A DNA stretch of 18,520 nucleotides, taken from NCBI GenBank assembly GCA_002732755.1, contig NVSP01000002.1, positions 16,544-35,063 of the forward strand. The letters run 5' to 3'. This DNA comes from Phycisphaera sp. GTDB lineage: Bacteria > Planctomycetota > Phycisphaerae > Phycisphaerales > UBA1924. Shown one piece after another: positions 1 to 6,023 of the stretch. The notes under the pieces are model-generated. The model saw only the letters and a list, made by a program, of their open reading frames with translations, was not told the DNA's origin and searched no databases. Position 1 is the first letter of the stretch. Each line of letters starts with the position of its first letter. The position numbers and the translations under genes were made by a program.

Positions 1-80
1 GTTGCTAGAAAGCATAGGGTAAGCCCCATGAGTATAATTATTACCGCATGTGCTGAGTTTAATATCTGTTTGCTTGTCAT
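1..80 (-). CDS. Partial small membrane protein, cut by left edge
   Basis: Only the first 26 codons lie in the window; the gene continues past the left edge. The ATG at 80-78 is preceded by a fair ribosome site (AAGGG about 9 bases upstream). The visible peptide begins MTSKQILNSAH and then runs into a hydrophobic stretch (VIIILMGLTLCFLA), so it starts with a signal anchor or lipoprotein-like signal; a Cys sits at residue 23, but the window ends too soon to test for a lipobox. It is the last visible gene of the leftward unit that contains a holin-like gene, so a spanin or other lysis or envelope protein is possible. Function unknown. Confidence 0.5.
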   Translation of the reverse strand, partial: MTSKQILNSAHAVIIILMGLTLCFLA

Positions 81-93
81 TGTCTTTTTCCCT

Positions 94-270
94 TTATTTT
101 GAATTTTGTTCTCTTATTTCTTCCCAACGCTCTACTACTGTCTTTATCTCACTACCCCAACAACAGGGCTGTAACTCGCATTGTTTATTACTACACCTTA
201 TCAAATAACCCCCTGATTCATTTTCCATGGGTACGGGTTCATGGCATGCGGGGCACTTGTGCTTATCCAT
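94..270 (-). CDS. Lar-like small zinc-ribbon protein
   Basis: This 58-residue protein has CPAC (residues 6-9) near the start and C26-x4-C31 in the middle, followed by CC at 36-37 and an ERWEEI segment. This is the layout of the Lar (restriction alleviation protein) type zinc ribbons in phages: CPxCG, a Cys pair, then a helix ending in a Trp-containing motif. In Rac prophage Lar modulates type I restriction-modification; that function is known for the family and only inferred here. Its ATG overlaps the stop of the upstream gene by one base (TAATG), so translation is probably coupled. It is too short to be called safely on length alone, but the Cys spacing and coupling support it. Confidence 0.6.
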   Translation of the reverse strand: MDKHKCPACHEPVPMENESGGYLIRCSNKQCELQPCCWGSEIKTVVERWEEIREQNSK

Positions 271-617
271 TAGAATAGCAACTGGCTAACCTCTTCAAGC
301 TTATCTAATATCAAATTTATTTTGTTGTTTATATATTCTGGCGAACCCGCTAGCACACTATTAAGACTAGGTGGCACTTTTAAAGCACAATCATTTTGCG
401 CTTTCGCGTCGGAATTATTAATCGCACTCATTATATCTTCAATGGCGGCATCTACCTCTTCTAGTCGCTTAATCGCATTAAATAGAAGCTCATGCTTGAG
501 CTGTGACCTCCCCTCAGCAGCTTGGGCTGAATATTTATAGGGCGCTGTTATCCGCCTCACCCCTTCCGCTTGCCTTTCTATGTTGTCGCCCACCGCATCT
601 CTTTGAAAACTGTCCAT
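270..617 (-). CDS. Hypothetical helical protein, 115 aa
   Basis: No family recognised. The protein is soluble and mostly helical by composition: a charged N-terminal part rich in Arg, Gln and Glu, then a coiled-coil-like stretch around residues 45-65 (IKRLEEVDAAIEDI) and a second amphipathic helix at the C terminus (KINLILDKLEEVSQLL). The ATG has a good ribosome site (AAGGTGAT). A TATAAT box at 655-650 in the 70-base gap upstream could be a -10 element, but no convincing -35 box accompanies it. It is followed by the Lar-like gene with a one-base overlap. Confidence 0.65.
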   Translation of the reverse strand: MDSFQRDAVGDNIERQAEGVRRITAPYKYSAQAAEGRSQLKHELLFNAIKRLEEVDAAIEDIMSAINNSDAKAQNDCALKVPPSLNSVLAGSPEYINNKINLILDKLEEVSQLLF

Positions 618-687
618 ATCATCACCTTTTTTAATTGATATTTGATTTTATTATACTTTTCCTTGTTTGTCACTATTTATTGATTGA

Positions 688-960
688 TTATTCTTGATCA
701 ACTAACCTTCGCAGAACTGAGCTATTGCTATCCATTGCCATGCTTAATATAAATTCTTGTTGAGCTATCGCCATTTCTGCCAACATTGGCCTTTCATCGA
801 CTAAAGCAGACGTAGCCCAAGAGCGATAAGTCTCTCCGCTACTGTTCTGAGCTACGCAAAAGAAAGCTCTTAATTCTCCCGTTTTAGCCTCCTTTAAATA
901 CTGTTCTAGCTCTTTAATTATATTCGGGTTGGGCTTGCTCTCTTTTATGTCTTTAAGCAT
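688..960 (-). CDS. Hypothetical phage protein, 90 aa
   Basis: A small soluble protein. The N-terminal half contains KELEQYLKEAKTGELRAF, a pattern of a helix followed by GELR that I associate with a widespread class of short phage proteins of unknown function; the GELR segment is then followed by a predicted beta strand (FFCVAQNSSG). The start has an AAGGGT ribosome site. Gaps of about 70 and 90 bases on either side make it less tightly coupled than its neighbours. Function unknown; the family resemblance is from memory and is weak. Confidence 0.65.
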   Translation of the reverse strand: MLKDIKESKPNPNIIKELEQYLKEAKTGELRAFFCVAQNSSGETYRSWATSALVDERPMLAEMAIAQQEFILSMAMDSNSSVLRRLVDQE

Positions 961-1051
961 ACGTTTTACCCTTTTTTGTTAGTTTTAACGAATTACACAT
1001 AGATTTTGAGATTATCTATACATTACCAGCTTGGGTTATATGCCAATTTCA

Positions 1052-1435
1052 TTAATTTTGCTTTGATCTTGCTATTGTTTCCTTGGCTCTTTTGATTCGT
1101 TCTTCACCGCCTAGTTTTTGCATCGCTTCAAGATATGCTTCTCTCACTTCGTCCGAGTCTAGGTGATCTTCTACTTTAAACCGTGAAACCTTTACTTTTT
1201 TTCTCTTTCTTAAATCTAATATCAATTTATAAATATTTATTGATATGTAAATAGCTGTTAAAACTGAAACCACCGTGGGCATCACTACTTTTAAACTCAG
1301 CCATGGGGAAGGGTCTTGAGCTAGCAAATACATCGGGGCCACATTACCCGTGCCAATTATCGCTGTCTTTGTCGCTATGCTTTGATCTGCTACGCTTTGG
1401 CTTATGCTCTCTACGATTTCTCTTACTTGGCCCAT
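1052..1435 (-). CDS. Holin-like protein with an antitoxin-like tail
   Basis: The 127-residue protein has a polar N terminus, a hydrophobic segment at about residues 49-73 (VVSVLTAIYISINIYKLIL) and then a basic patch, DLRKRKKVK. A short N-terminal part, one late membrane helix and an immediate RKRKK stop-transfer is the shape of one class of small phage holins, so a role in host lysis is plausible. Residues 88-127 (HLDSDEVREAYLEAM and AKETIARSKQ) closely match the 46-residue product encoded at 4100-4240: 21 of 36 aligned residues identical. Both resemble the N-terminal part of HI1420/HigA2-type antitoxins, without the HTH. It lies 2 bases after the five-helix membrane gene. The holin call is tentative; the shared tail is seen directly. 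Confidence 0.55.
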   Translation of the reverse strand: MGQVREIVESISQSVADQSIATKTAIIGTGNVAPMYLLAQDPSPWLSLKVVMPTVVSVLTAIYISINIYKLILDLRKRKKVKVSRFKVEDHLDSDEVREAYLEAMQKLGGEERIKRAKETIARSKQN

Positions 1436-1437
1436 TT

Positions 1438-1926
1438 TTAAACAACCTCTGGTAAACGAATTTTAGTATTGACGCGGTTAGATAAAAGCTTATTAATATA
1501 TTTATAAAGTCGCCGATCTGTATAGTATCCGTTAAATAATCCAAGTCCGGCACTTCCTAAAATCACCATTTCTATAGCCGTTTCAATGTAAATCGACCAC
1601 ATGTAAACACTAACAAATACCCCTGAATGCAAATAGAGATAGTTAATAATACCAACAAAGGTAAGTATTACAAACAAAGCTTTAGCTACGCCCAATAGCG
1701 CGGCCCATTCTCGCTGTGATTGACTTAAAACGTAGTAAATTATCACAGCCTCTAAAATTATGGCTGAATGGTAAAACCATATACCATCTACCAGCGCTTT
1801 GTGAATTAACCACAAGCTTATAGCTTGACTTAGCAAAATTAAAAGAACCGCCATAAACTTAACTGGGTCTCTTCTGTTCAATAGGGCTAAAAATGCAAAG
1901 CCAAGCATAAAAAAAACACAGCTCAT
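1438..1926 (-). CDS. Five-helix integral membrane protein, 162 aa
   Basis: The protein is almost entirely membrane embedded. Hydrophobic stretches lie at about residues 3-16, 24-44, 49-67, 77-99 and 103-131, followed by a basic tail (DRRLYKYINKLLSNR). No family recognised. Its ribosome site (AAGGAG) is strong and lies inside the lysine-rich ORF that it overlaps by four bases. It is followed after 2 bases by the single-helix holin-like gene, so the pair may work together in the inner membrane, for example in lysis, superinfection exclusion or another membrane-based function. That pairing is inference. Confidence 0.6.
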   Translation of the reverse strand: MSCVFFMLGFAFLALLNRRDPVKFMAVLLILLSQAISLWLIHKALVDGIWFYHSAIILEAVIIYYVLSQSQREWAALLGVAKALFVILTFVGIINYLYLHSGVFVSVYMWSIYIETAIEMVILGSAGLGLFNGYYTDRRLYKYINKLLSNRVNTKIRLPEVV

Positions 1927-2021
1927 TTTTTCTCCTTCTTACCTTTTTTTTCTGTTTTCTTAACTGTCTTCTTAACTGTTTTTTTCTTAATGGGTGGTTT
2001 CTTTCCTAGGTGAACAGGCAT
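1923..2021 (-). CDS. Lysine-rich 32-residue peptide
   Basis: A short ORF of 32 residues, 15 of them Lys, with the repeated unit KKTVKKTVKKT and a tail of GKKEKK. Similar repeats occur in histone H1-like tails, so nucleic-acid or membrane-surface binding is conceivable. It has a ribosome site (AAGGA, rather far upstream), follows a good promoter at 2082-2054, and its stop overlaps the start of the membrane protein (ATGA). The A-rich codons could also be chance in AT-rich DNA, and its translation might serve mainly to open the next ribosome site. Confidence 0.45.
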   Translation of the reverse strand: MPVHLGKKPPIKKKTVKKTVKKTEKKGKKEKK

Positions 2022-2053
2022 AATAATAATAATCCTTAGTTATTGGAAATTAA

Positions 2054-2082
2054 TATATAGATCATATCTGTTATTCCGTCAA
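2054..2082 (-). promoter_or_regulatory. Leftward sigma70-type promoter for block A
   Basis: On the minus strand TTGACG (2082-2077) and TATATA (2059-2054) are separated by 17 bases, a good match to a housekeeping promoter. It lies in the 63-base gap just downstream of the 85-residue gene and about 30 bases before the ATG of the lysine-rich ORF, so it would start the membrane-protein unit. Confidence 0.55.
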
Positions 2083-2084
2083 TA

Positions 2085-2342
2085 CTATTTATACCAATGT
2101 TCAACGCCTTCATCTTTAAATAAGCGTCTTATCCATTCTGCATCAATCCCCATCAATTCTAAGTGTGGCATGTTACTCCTCATGTAAGCCGCTGCATCGC
2201 CATGTGTCACGGGCGAAAGGTCCATAGCTGCTATCTTAAACACGCTAAACATAAGCTTAGCATCCGGCTTGCTGGGTATCTGCTTGCTTACCTTTGCGAC
2301 AATACCTTTAATAATTCTCTTTTCCTTGGCTCTATCGCTCAT
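2085..2342 (-). CDS. Hypothetical protein, 85 aa
   Basis: No family recognised. The first 25 residues are basic (MSDRAKEKRIIKGIVAKVSK), the rest mixed, ending in an acidic/aromatic tail (DEGVEHWYK). The pattern of a basic N terminus followed by short helices could fit a nucleic-acid-binding protein, but there is no clear HTH. It overlaps the end of the preceding gene by 11 bases, with GGAGG upstream of the ATG at longer than usual spacing. It is the last gene of the long leftward block B before a new promoter. Confidence 0.65.
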   Translation of the reverse strand: MSDRAKEKRIIKGIVAKVSKQIPSKPDAKLMFSVFKIAAMDLSPVTHGDAAAYMRSNMPHLELMGIDAEWIRRLFKDEGVEHWYK

Positions 2343-2481
2343 TTCTATACTTACCCTCCATGAATGGGATTTGTTTATCTTTATAAGCGGTTTTGCTCTT
2401 ATGCACTAATTGAACTTTATTGCCTTTTTCTAAAAATTCTCTAGTCTTCCGGGCTATCGCCTCGCTCTTGCTCTCTTTCAT
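2332..2481 (-). CDS. Small basic protein, 49 aa
   Basis: The ATG at 2481-2479 has a GAGGTGG ribosome site and overlaps the stop of the upstream gene by four bases; a longer reading that starts at 2649 lies inside the upstream gene and is rejected. The product is strongly basic (KESKSEAIARKTREFLEKGN, then VHKSKTAYKDKQ) and predicted to be helical at its start. The opening resembles small DNA-associated or ribosome-associated peptides, but no family can be named. Translationally coupled on both sides. Confidence 0.55.
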   Translation of the reverse strand: MKESKSEAIARKTREFLEKGNKVQLVHKSKTAYKDKQIPFMEGKYRNER

Positions 2482-2786
2482 AATGCCACCTCTTTTGTGT
2501 TTATTTTCAAATCTTCTGGCATAAATATCGTTTCGTCCCATTCGCATTTTGTGTTTGCATCTTCGTCTGGGAGGCGTTGTAAGTAATGCTCTGGAAGCAT
2601 ATTGTTTACGCGTCCTTGAGTGCACACCACATCTATATCCACAATCCACAATTGAGTCTTAGATACCCAACGTTTATTTTCAGGATCGCCTTGGTATTTC
2701 TCAAATACGGTAAGTACAACCCCATTATTCCCATCCACGCTATTAACAATAACTGCTCTGCATCCCGCTTCGATTTTGTTGTTCAT
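2478..2786 (-). CDS. Hypothetical phage protein with SH3-like start, 102 aa
   Basis: The N-terminal 50 residues show alternating beta strands around IEAGCRAVIVNSVDGNNGVV and then a Trp-containing strand (KTQLWIVDIDV), the pattern of a small SH3-like/KOW-like barrel found in many short phage proteins. The second part contains LPEHYLQRLPDED and a Trp-rich end. I chose the ATG at 2786 (5 bases after the upstream stop) over the GTG at 2798. Function unknown; similar proteins occur in the accessory regions of many phages, as far as I recall. Confidence 0.6.
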   Translation of the reverse strand: MNNKIEAGCRAVIVNSVDGNNGVVLTVFEKYQGDPENKRWVSKTQLWIVDIDVVCTQGRVNNMLPEHYLQRLPDEDANTKCEWDETIFMPEDLKINTKEVAL

Positions 2787-2791
2787 ATTAT

Positions 2792-3040
2792 TTACCACAC
2801 AAGTTCGCGAACGTTAAATTCAGTTTTACATTGAGTGCAAACTACGGAATCACACTCAAAATCTTCGTGATTCCCATGCTTTGGGAACATTTGGCGCAGT
2901 AATGCTCCATCATCGTTGTGATTATATCCGTTAGTATCCTTTTCCCTTAAAAGATCGATTAAATAATCACACTCCACGTTGGGGCAATTCACATTCATTT
3001 CTATACTAAGACATGCCTCTACTATTTCTAAATCGCTCAT
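2792..3040 (-). CDS. Small acidic protein with zinc-ribbon cysteines, 82 aa
   Basis: Four Cys residues form two knuckle-like pairs: CPNVEC at about residues 19-24 and CTQC at about 68-71, with an extra Cys between. Asp and Glu are abundant. The layout suggests a zinc-binding fold, but the wide spacing between the pairs is unlike Lar. The ATG has an AAAGGT ribosome site. Function unknown; with the 82-residue protein at 3265-3513 it is one of two acidic Cys-rich proteins in this block. Confidence 0.6.
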   Translation of the reverse strand: MSDLEIVEACLSIEMNVNCPNVECDYLIDLLREKDTNGYNHNDDGALLRQMFPKHGNHEDFECDSVVCTQCKTEFNVRELVW

Positions 3041-3041
3041 A

Positions 3042-3227
3042 TCATTTACCTTTGTTTAACTCATCTAATTTATCTGATAGCTCTCTCAAATCTTGGGCTG
3101 TGAATCGCGTGAAAACTGCCGCGTTAAAATAACGTGCATTTTCTTCGATTCTTATGTCTCCCATAAAATCATCGTCTTTGCGTACATCAATTACTTCGTC
3201 TGAAAATATCTCATATTCAATACTCAT
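3042..3227 (-). CDS. Small acidic protein, 61 aa
   Basis: A compact acidic protein with a strand-rich N-terminal half (EYEIFSDEVIDVRKDDD) and a C-terminal helix (AQDLRELSDKLDELNKG). No family recognised. It has a GAGGT ribosome site and lies one base from the next gene's start. A beta sheet followed by one helix and high negative charge are features of some phage DNA-mimic or inhibitor proteins; this is inference with no direct evidence. Confidence 0.6.
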   Translation of the reverse strand: MSIEYEIFSDEVIDVRKDDDFMGDIRIEENARYFNAAVFTRFTAQDLRELSDKLDELNKGK

Positions 3228-3264
3228 TTTAACCTCACTGTTTAAACGCTAATCTTCATTCTCT

Positions 3265-3513
3265 TTACGGTATTGGATCCCAGTCAACTTGCTCTGGAAT
3301 GTTCTTGTCCTCTTTGCTTGTAGCATCGCAAATACTACATTGATAATACAAAATTTCCTCGCAGCCATATTGATGCTCAAAAGAATCGTCGATAACTTGT
3401 AAGTCGTGATCACAATTATTAACTTTTGCGTTATTCACTTCTCTAAATGTTCTGCCTTCTTTATCATTGGGATCTATTAAGTCGCAAATACTTAAAGTTA
3501 AATTAAATATCAT
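3265..3513 (-). CDS. Small acidic protein with Cys pairs, 82 aa
   Basis: The C-terminal half holds HQYGCEEILYYQCSICDAT: a CxxC knuckle (CSIC) with further Cys and His residues upstream (NCDHD), which suggests a single zinc site. The protein is acidic and ends in VDWDPIP. No family recognised. The ribosome site AAAGG precedes the ATG. It lies among other acidic small genes with short gaps (37 and 22 bases). Confidence 0.6.
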   Translation of the reverse strand: MIFNLTLSICDLIDPNDKEGRTFREVNNAKVNNCDHDLQVIDDSFEHQYGCEEILYYQCSICDATSKEDKNIPEQVDWDPIP

Positions 3514-3535
3514 TATCTATACCTTTTGTTATTGG

Positions 3536-3739
3536 TTACACATCTTCCGACAAAGCCTCTAACCATCTTCTGCATTCATTTAGCTCTTTAAATGCTTTAT
3601 CAAATGAAGCATCCGTATCTTGTATGTCTCCCGTATCTCGCTCTAGAGCTATAGCCCCTTCCGCTGAACAAAACCAATTGAATGCAAAAGTCAATCTATT
3701 GTTTGCTTCGTCCGCTGCTTTTTGTGTTAATTTGCTCAT
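3536..3739 (-). CDS. Hypothetical helical protein, 67 aa
   Basis: All-helical by composition, with Ala-, Glu- and Asp-rich segments (NRLTFAFNWFCSAEGAIALE, then DKAFKELNECRRWLEAL). No zinc motif or membrane segment. The ATG has an AGGGT ribosome site. Function unknown. Small helical phage proteins of this size often act by binding a host enzyme, but nothing in the sequence points to a particular partner. Confidence 0.6.
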   Translation of the reverse strand: MSKLTQKAADEANNRLTFAFNWFCSAEGAIALERDTGDIQDTDASFDKAFKELNECRRWLEALSEDV

Positions 3740-3755
3740 AGTATTACCCTAGTTG

Positions 3756-4103
3756 TTAAATTAAAGGTTCGCCAATGTCAGTAAATTCAGGCGGCGCATA
3801 CTCAGCCCAGCCTAAAAGTTTATATTCTTTACCAAAATATATAGGCTCATAATAATTTTCAAACTCATAATGTTGTTTGATGCTCACCCATCCAACAGAA
3901 CTTATATAATCACCATCCTCATCTGCTAAAACTTCTTCTAAAATCACTTCGTCTTCTTCATTTTCGTGAAAAGGTCTGTTTTGATAATACGCCAAATAAA
4001 CAGATTGCTTTTTTGTGGTAACTGATAAGCGCGCTATCCAAAATAGTTCTTCTGTTCCTATTTTTACTTGTGGTATGCTTTCTGGTGAATTCCAATTAAT
4101 CAT
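3756..4103 (-). CDS. DUF551-like phage protein, 115 aa
   Basis: The layout WNSPESIPQ at the start, a central acidic loop (HENEEDEVILEEVLADEDGD) and then GWVSIKQH and LGWAEYAPP near the end is like phage proteins of the DUF551 type, which begin with W-x-P-x-S-x-P and end in a W-containing motif near PLPEPP. The match is by pattern only. The product is very acidic. It overlaps the preceding gene by four bases (ATGA). Family function unknown. Confidence 0.6.
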   Translation of the reverse strand: MINWNSPESIPQVKIGTEELFWIARLSVTTKKQSVYLAYYQNRPFHENEEDEVILEEVLADEDGDYISSVGWVSIKQHYEFENYYEPIYFGKEYKLLGWAEYAPPEFTDIGEPLI

Positions 4104-4240
4104 AACCTAGACCTCTCAATAGTTTCTTTAGCTCTCTCAATGCGCTCAGCGTTTCCAGATTCAAGCGCTAGTTTTAAATACGCGGCCCTTAGCTCTTCGC
4201 TGTCTAAATAGTCGGCCATGTCTATGGGTGTTATTTTCAT
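4100..4240 (-). CDS. HigA2-type antitoxin N-terminal fragment, 46 aa
   Basis: The peptide starts MKITPIDMADYLDSEELRAA and ends in AERIERAKETIERSRL. This matches the N-terminal dimerisation/helix region of HI1420/HigA2-type antitoxins (D-x-A-x-Y-L-x-x-E-E-x-x-A-A-Y-L, then G-x-x-x-x-I-x-x-A), but stops just where the helix-turn-helix would begin. A start at 4300 would lie inside the upstream gene; the ATG at 4240, one base after the upstream stop, gives the family-like start. No toxin gene is adjacent. It could be a relic or a dedicated short dimerisation peptide. The tail of the protein at 1052-1435 is a diverged copy. Confidence 0.6.
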   Translation of the reverse strand: MKITPIDMADYLDSEELRAAYLKLALESGNAERIERAKETIERSRL

Positions 4241-4241
4241 G

Positions 4242-4433
4242 TTACAACTCAAACTCACCATACTCTCGCACAAGATCATTATCTTTATAGACCCCATCAA
4301 GACTTACTTGTATAAAATAAACGTTCCCGAAGGCTCTACTTTTGTTATCAATGTGTATGTCTGCATCATGCTTAGCAAGCAATGCAGCTAAATCTTTTCT
4401 GAATTCTTTTTCTCGATCTTTTACTGTAATCAT
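4242..4433 (-). CDS. Hypothetical protein, 63 aa
   Basis: A short protein with an N-terminal helix (DREKEFRKDLAALLAKHDAD) followed by beta-type segments (FGNVYFIQVSLDGVY). The helix plus a small sheet resembles short phage proteins of unknown role whose N-terminal helix carries LxALLxKxxA; this is a recollection, not a confirmed family. Ribosome site GGGAG. It sits between the 105-residue basic gene and the antitoxin-like peptide with one-base gaps. Confidence 0.6.
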   Translation of the reverse strand: MITVKDREKEFRKDLAALLAKHDADIHIDNKSRAFGNVYFIQVSLDGVYKDNDLVREYGEFEL

Positions 4434-4434
4434 T

Positions 4435-4752
4435 TCATATCTCCCATTTGCGTGATATCTTATTCGACAATTCTTTTATTCCATTAATTTCATTATTTAG
4501 GCCCGTCAATTTCACGCCTCGCTTTTCTTCAATATGCTCTTTAGCTTTAATCAAATCATTGCGTATAAGATTAAGCTCACTCAGTATTAAGCGATATATT
4601 TTGATGTTGTTATCGCGCATATAAACAGCGAATGCTATCTTCTTTAGCCTGTCACCGACAAAGGGCAGCTTCTTAACTTGCGGTACTGTGTCAACCAGCT
4701 TATGAATTGCTCGATAGATAAAATTTTTAATTAATATTCTAATGTTGTTCAT
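4435..4752 (-). CDS. Basic helical protein, 105 aa
   Basis: The first 50 residues are hydrophobic and basic in alternation (NIRILIKNFIYRAIHKLV and later DRLKKIAFAVYMRD), which could form amphipathic helices lying on a membrane, although there is no clear transmembrane segment. The second half is a probable coiled coil (LIRNDLIKAKEHIEEKRG). No family recognised. AGGAG ribosome site. It differs from its acidic neighbours in having a clear positive charge. Confidence 0.6.
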   Translation of the reverse strand: MNNIRILIKNFIYRAIHKLVDTVPQVKKLPFVGDRLKKIAFAVYMRDNNIKIYRLILSELNLIRNDLIKAKEHIEEKRGVKLTGLNNEINGIKELSNKISRKWEI

Positions 4753-4771
4753 TTTTCTTCTCCTATTTTAT

Positions 4772-5314
4772 TTAATGTTTAAGCGCTTTCTTTAAATCAT
4801 CAATCTCACCCTTTAGCGCCTTAAAACATCGAGGCTCTGCAATTCGTTGCTTCAAATCATCAGGATAATATTTTGACACGCCAATATAATTCGCTTCTAA
4901 TTCACCTGTCGTATAAAAACCATTTAGTATTTTTTTAATATGCTCCTCTATCTTCTTTTCTTCTTTTTCCAAATTATTTTTAGCCTCAACATATATTTGG
5001 ACTATGCTTTGCAGGTCTTTAGGTAAATCATCATAAATAATAAAATTAACAGGCGAAATGTCACCGTCTTTTAAATAAAAAATTATTTCTGTTGAATCAC
5101 TAAACACTGAGATATTATAACAAGATACTCTGAGTTCTTTAGGTAGTGACAAATAAGCCTCCTTATCATCGCCAAGGGCATTATCGCTAAGTTTTTTTGC
5201 TATAGCACGATTTTCCCTCTCTAACCTAATCGCCTCACCATACAAAAAAGAAGCTCTTCGAATGTTTTGATTAATCATTGCTCTATCAAAGTGACGCAGC
5301 TCTACGCTTTTCAT
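4772..5314 (-). CDS. Hypothetical protein with coiled coils, 180 aa
   Basis: The largest gene of block B. It has an N-terminal helical region (IRRASFLYGEAIRLEREN), a beta-rich middle (SCYNISVFSDSTEIIFYLKD), a long charged helix (NNLEKEEKKIEEHIKKIL) and a C-terminal helix (EIDDLKKALK). It could assemble through the coiled coils. No domain recognised. Its start overlaps the end of the 41-residue paralog gene (ATGA), and the GGGAG ribosome site lies within that gene, so translation is likely coupled. Confidence 0.65.
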   Translation of the reverse strand: MKSVELRHFDRAMINQNIRRASFLYGEAIRLERENRAIAKKLSDNALGDDKEAYLSLPKELRVSCYNISVFSDSTEIIFYLKDGDISPVNFIIYDDLPKDLQSIVQIYVEAKNNLEKEEKKIEEHIKKILNGFYTTGELEANYIGVSKYYPDDLKQRIAEPRCFKALKGEIDDLKKALKH

Positions 5315-5436
5315 TCCCCTTCTCCCATTTTATTTAACTTCCCGCGAATTCGATCAATAACTTGCTGTCTGCTCATTTGCTGATTGCATAATGTTAAACG
5401 CAAATATAAATGACTTAGTTGTGTGAATGATTTCAT
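5311..5436 (-). CDS. 41-residue protein, paralog of 9493-9618
   Basis: The product begins MKSFTQLSHLYLRLT and ends in DRIRGKLNKMGEGE. It has the same length as, and aligns without gaps to, the protein at 9493-9618 (MKTFTQL at the start, IRGKLN near the end, CRQLVVDEIRG matching SRQQVIDRIRG). Both genes end in an ATGA overlap with a longer unknown gene, and both carry the ribosome site of that gene in their last codons. The DNA for IRGKLN is also nearly identical. It may be a linker peptide or a small regulator; function unknown. Confidence 0.6.
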   Translation of the reverse strand: MKSFTQLSHLYLRLTLCNQQMSRQQVIDRIRGKLNKMGEGE

Positions 5437-5783
5437 TTGTAAAATGTCCAATTGGGCCAAACATGTCTACCTAGCTTCCCTTTTTTTGTTCCATGAGCAA
5501 GAACACCATGGACACCAATAGGGTTAAGGTGAATAAATCGTGCGTGGCTTACTGCTTCATTATCATCCCAAACCCATATAGTCTCCCCGTGCTCAGGCTG
5601 TCGCTTTTCTTCTTTGGGTTCTACGTACAAAAAATCCTCTAGGCCGTTTATGATTTCTAAAAAACTGCTATTCAAAGTTGAAGTGTTAGCTTCCAGCAGC
5701 GCTAATAAGCCCCTAGCAATATCTTCATCAATCGTTAGCTCTAAATGCATCACTGTTGATTCAATTACTTTTGTTTTTAGCAT
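5433..5783 (-). CDS. Hypothetical protein, 116 aa
   Basis: Two parts: a helical N-terminal half (LTIDEDIARGLLALLEANTS) and a C-terminal part rich in Trp and His (ETIWVWDDNEAVSHARFIHL, then GRHVWPNWTFYK). Proteins ending in a stretch like HVWPNWxF are common in small phage genes, but I cannot name the family. It overlaps the preceding gene by 7 bases and the following 41-residue gene by four, so the run 5992 to 4772 is tightly coupled. Confidence 0.65.
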   Translation of the reverse strand: MLKTKVIESTVMHLELTIDEDIARGLLALLEANTSTLNSSFLEIINGLEDFLYVEPKEEKRQPEHGETIWVWDDNEAVSHARFIHLNPIGVHGVLAHGTKKGKLGRHVWPNWTFYK

Positions 5784-5992
5784 TCTATCTCACCCCGATC
5801 CCCTTTAACGTACACTGGTCCTGACTCAGTTAACTCAAACAATGCTAATTGAGTATCACAATCATAATTAAAAGTCTTATAGGCTAATTCTCCTATAGCG
5901 TCTTCTTCGCGTTCTTCGTAAAAGTAAGCTGTAGAGCGTGGAATTGGTAACCATATATCTTCACGCTTTGTCATAATCATATAAGCTTTCAT
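5777..5992 (-). CDS. Hypothetical protein, 71 aa
   Basis: A small protein with beta-strand character at both ends (KAYMIMTKREDIWL and TQLALFELTESGPVYV) and a short acidic helix between (EEREEDAIGELAYK). Its untranslated leader, AAACAAAGGGAAATATC before the ATG, is one of four copies found in front of genes in this window (the others precede 6302, 9618 and 9899). Function unknown. An internal ATG at codon 5 is possible, but the leader match supports the upstream one. Confidence 0.65.
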   Translation of the reverse strand: MKAYMIMTKREDIWLPIPRSTAYFYEEREEDAIGELAYKTFNYDCDTQLALFELTESGPVYVKGDRGEIEC

Positions 5993-6023
5993 GATATTTC
6001 CCTTTGTTTATATTCTAAAAAAG

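Noticed and set aside
322-540. Plus-strand ORF of 72 codons
   Set aside because: Lies entirely antisense to the 115-residue gene at 270-617, which has a good ribosome site and a coupled neighbour.
650-655. TATAAT box on the minus strand upstream of the 115-residue gene
   Set aside because: A matching -35 box at 16-18 bases was not found, so it is not listed as a promoter.
1344-1553. Minus-strand ORF of 69 codons with a hydrophobic start and basic end
   Set aside because: It has a GTG start and overlaps two better supported genes in a different frame. The hydrophobic segment is probably a shadow of the membrane-rich neighbours.
2332-2649. Longer reading of the 49-residue gene from 2649
   Set aside because: The extension lies inside the 2478-2786 gene, has no ribosome site and gives a Cys/Arg-rich, unnatural sequence.
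2586-2834. Plus-strand ORFs in the leftward region (2163, 2586, 5614, 6498, 7252, 8324, 8708)
   Set aside because: All are antisense to coupled minus-strand genes and have shadow-type composition.
4100-4300. Longer reading of the antitoxin-like gene from 4300
   Set aside because: The start lies inside the upstream gene; the ATG at 4240 gives the antitoxin-like start.
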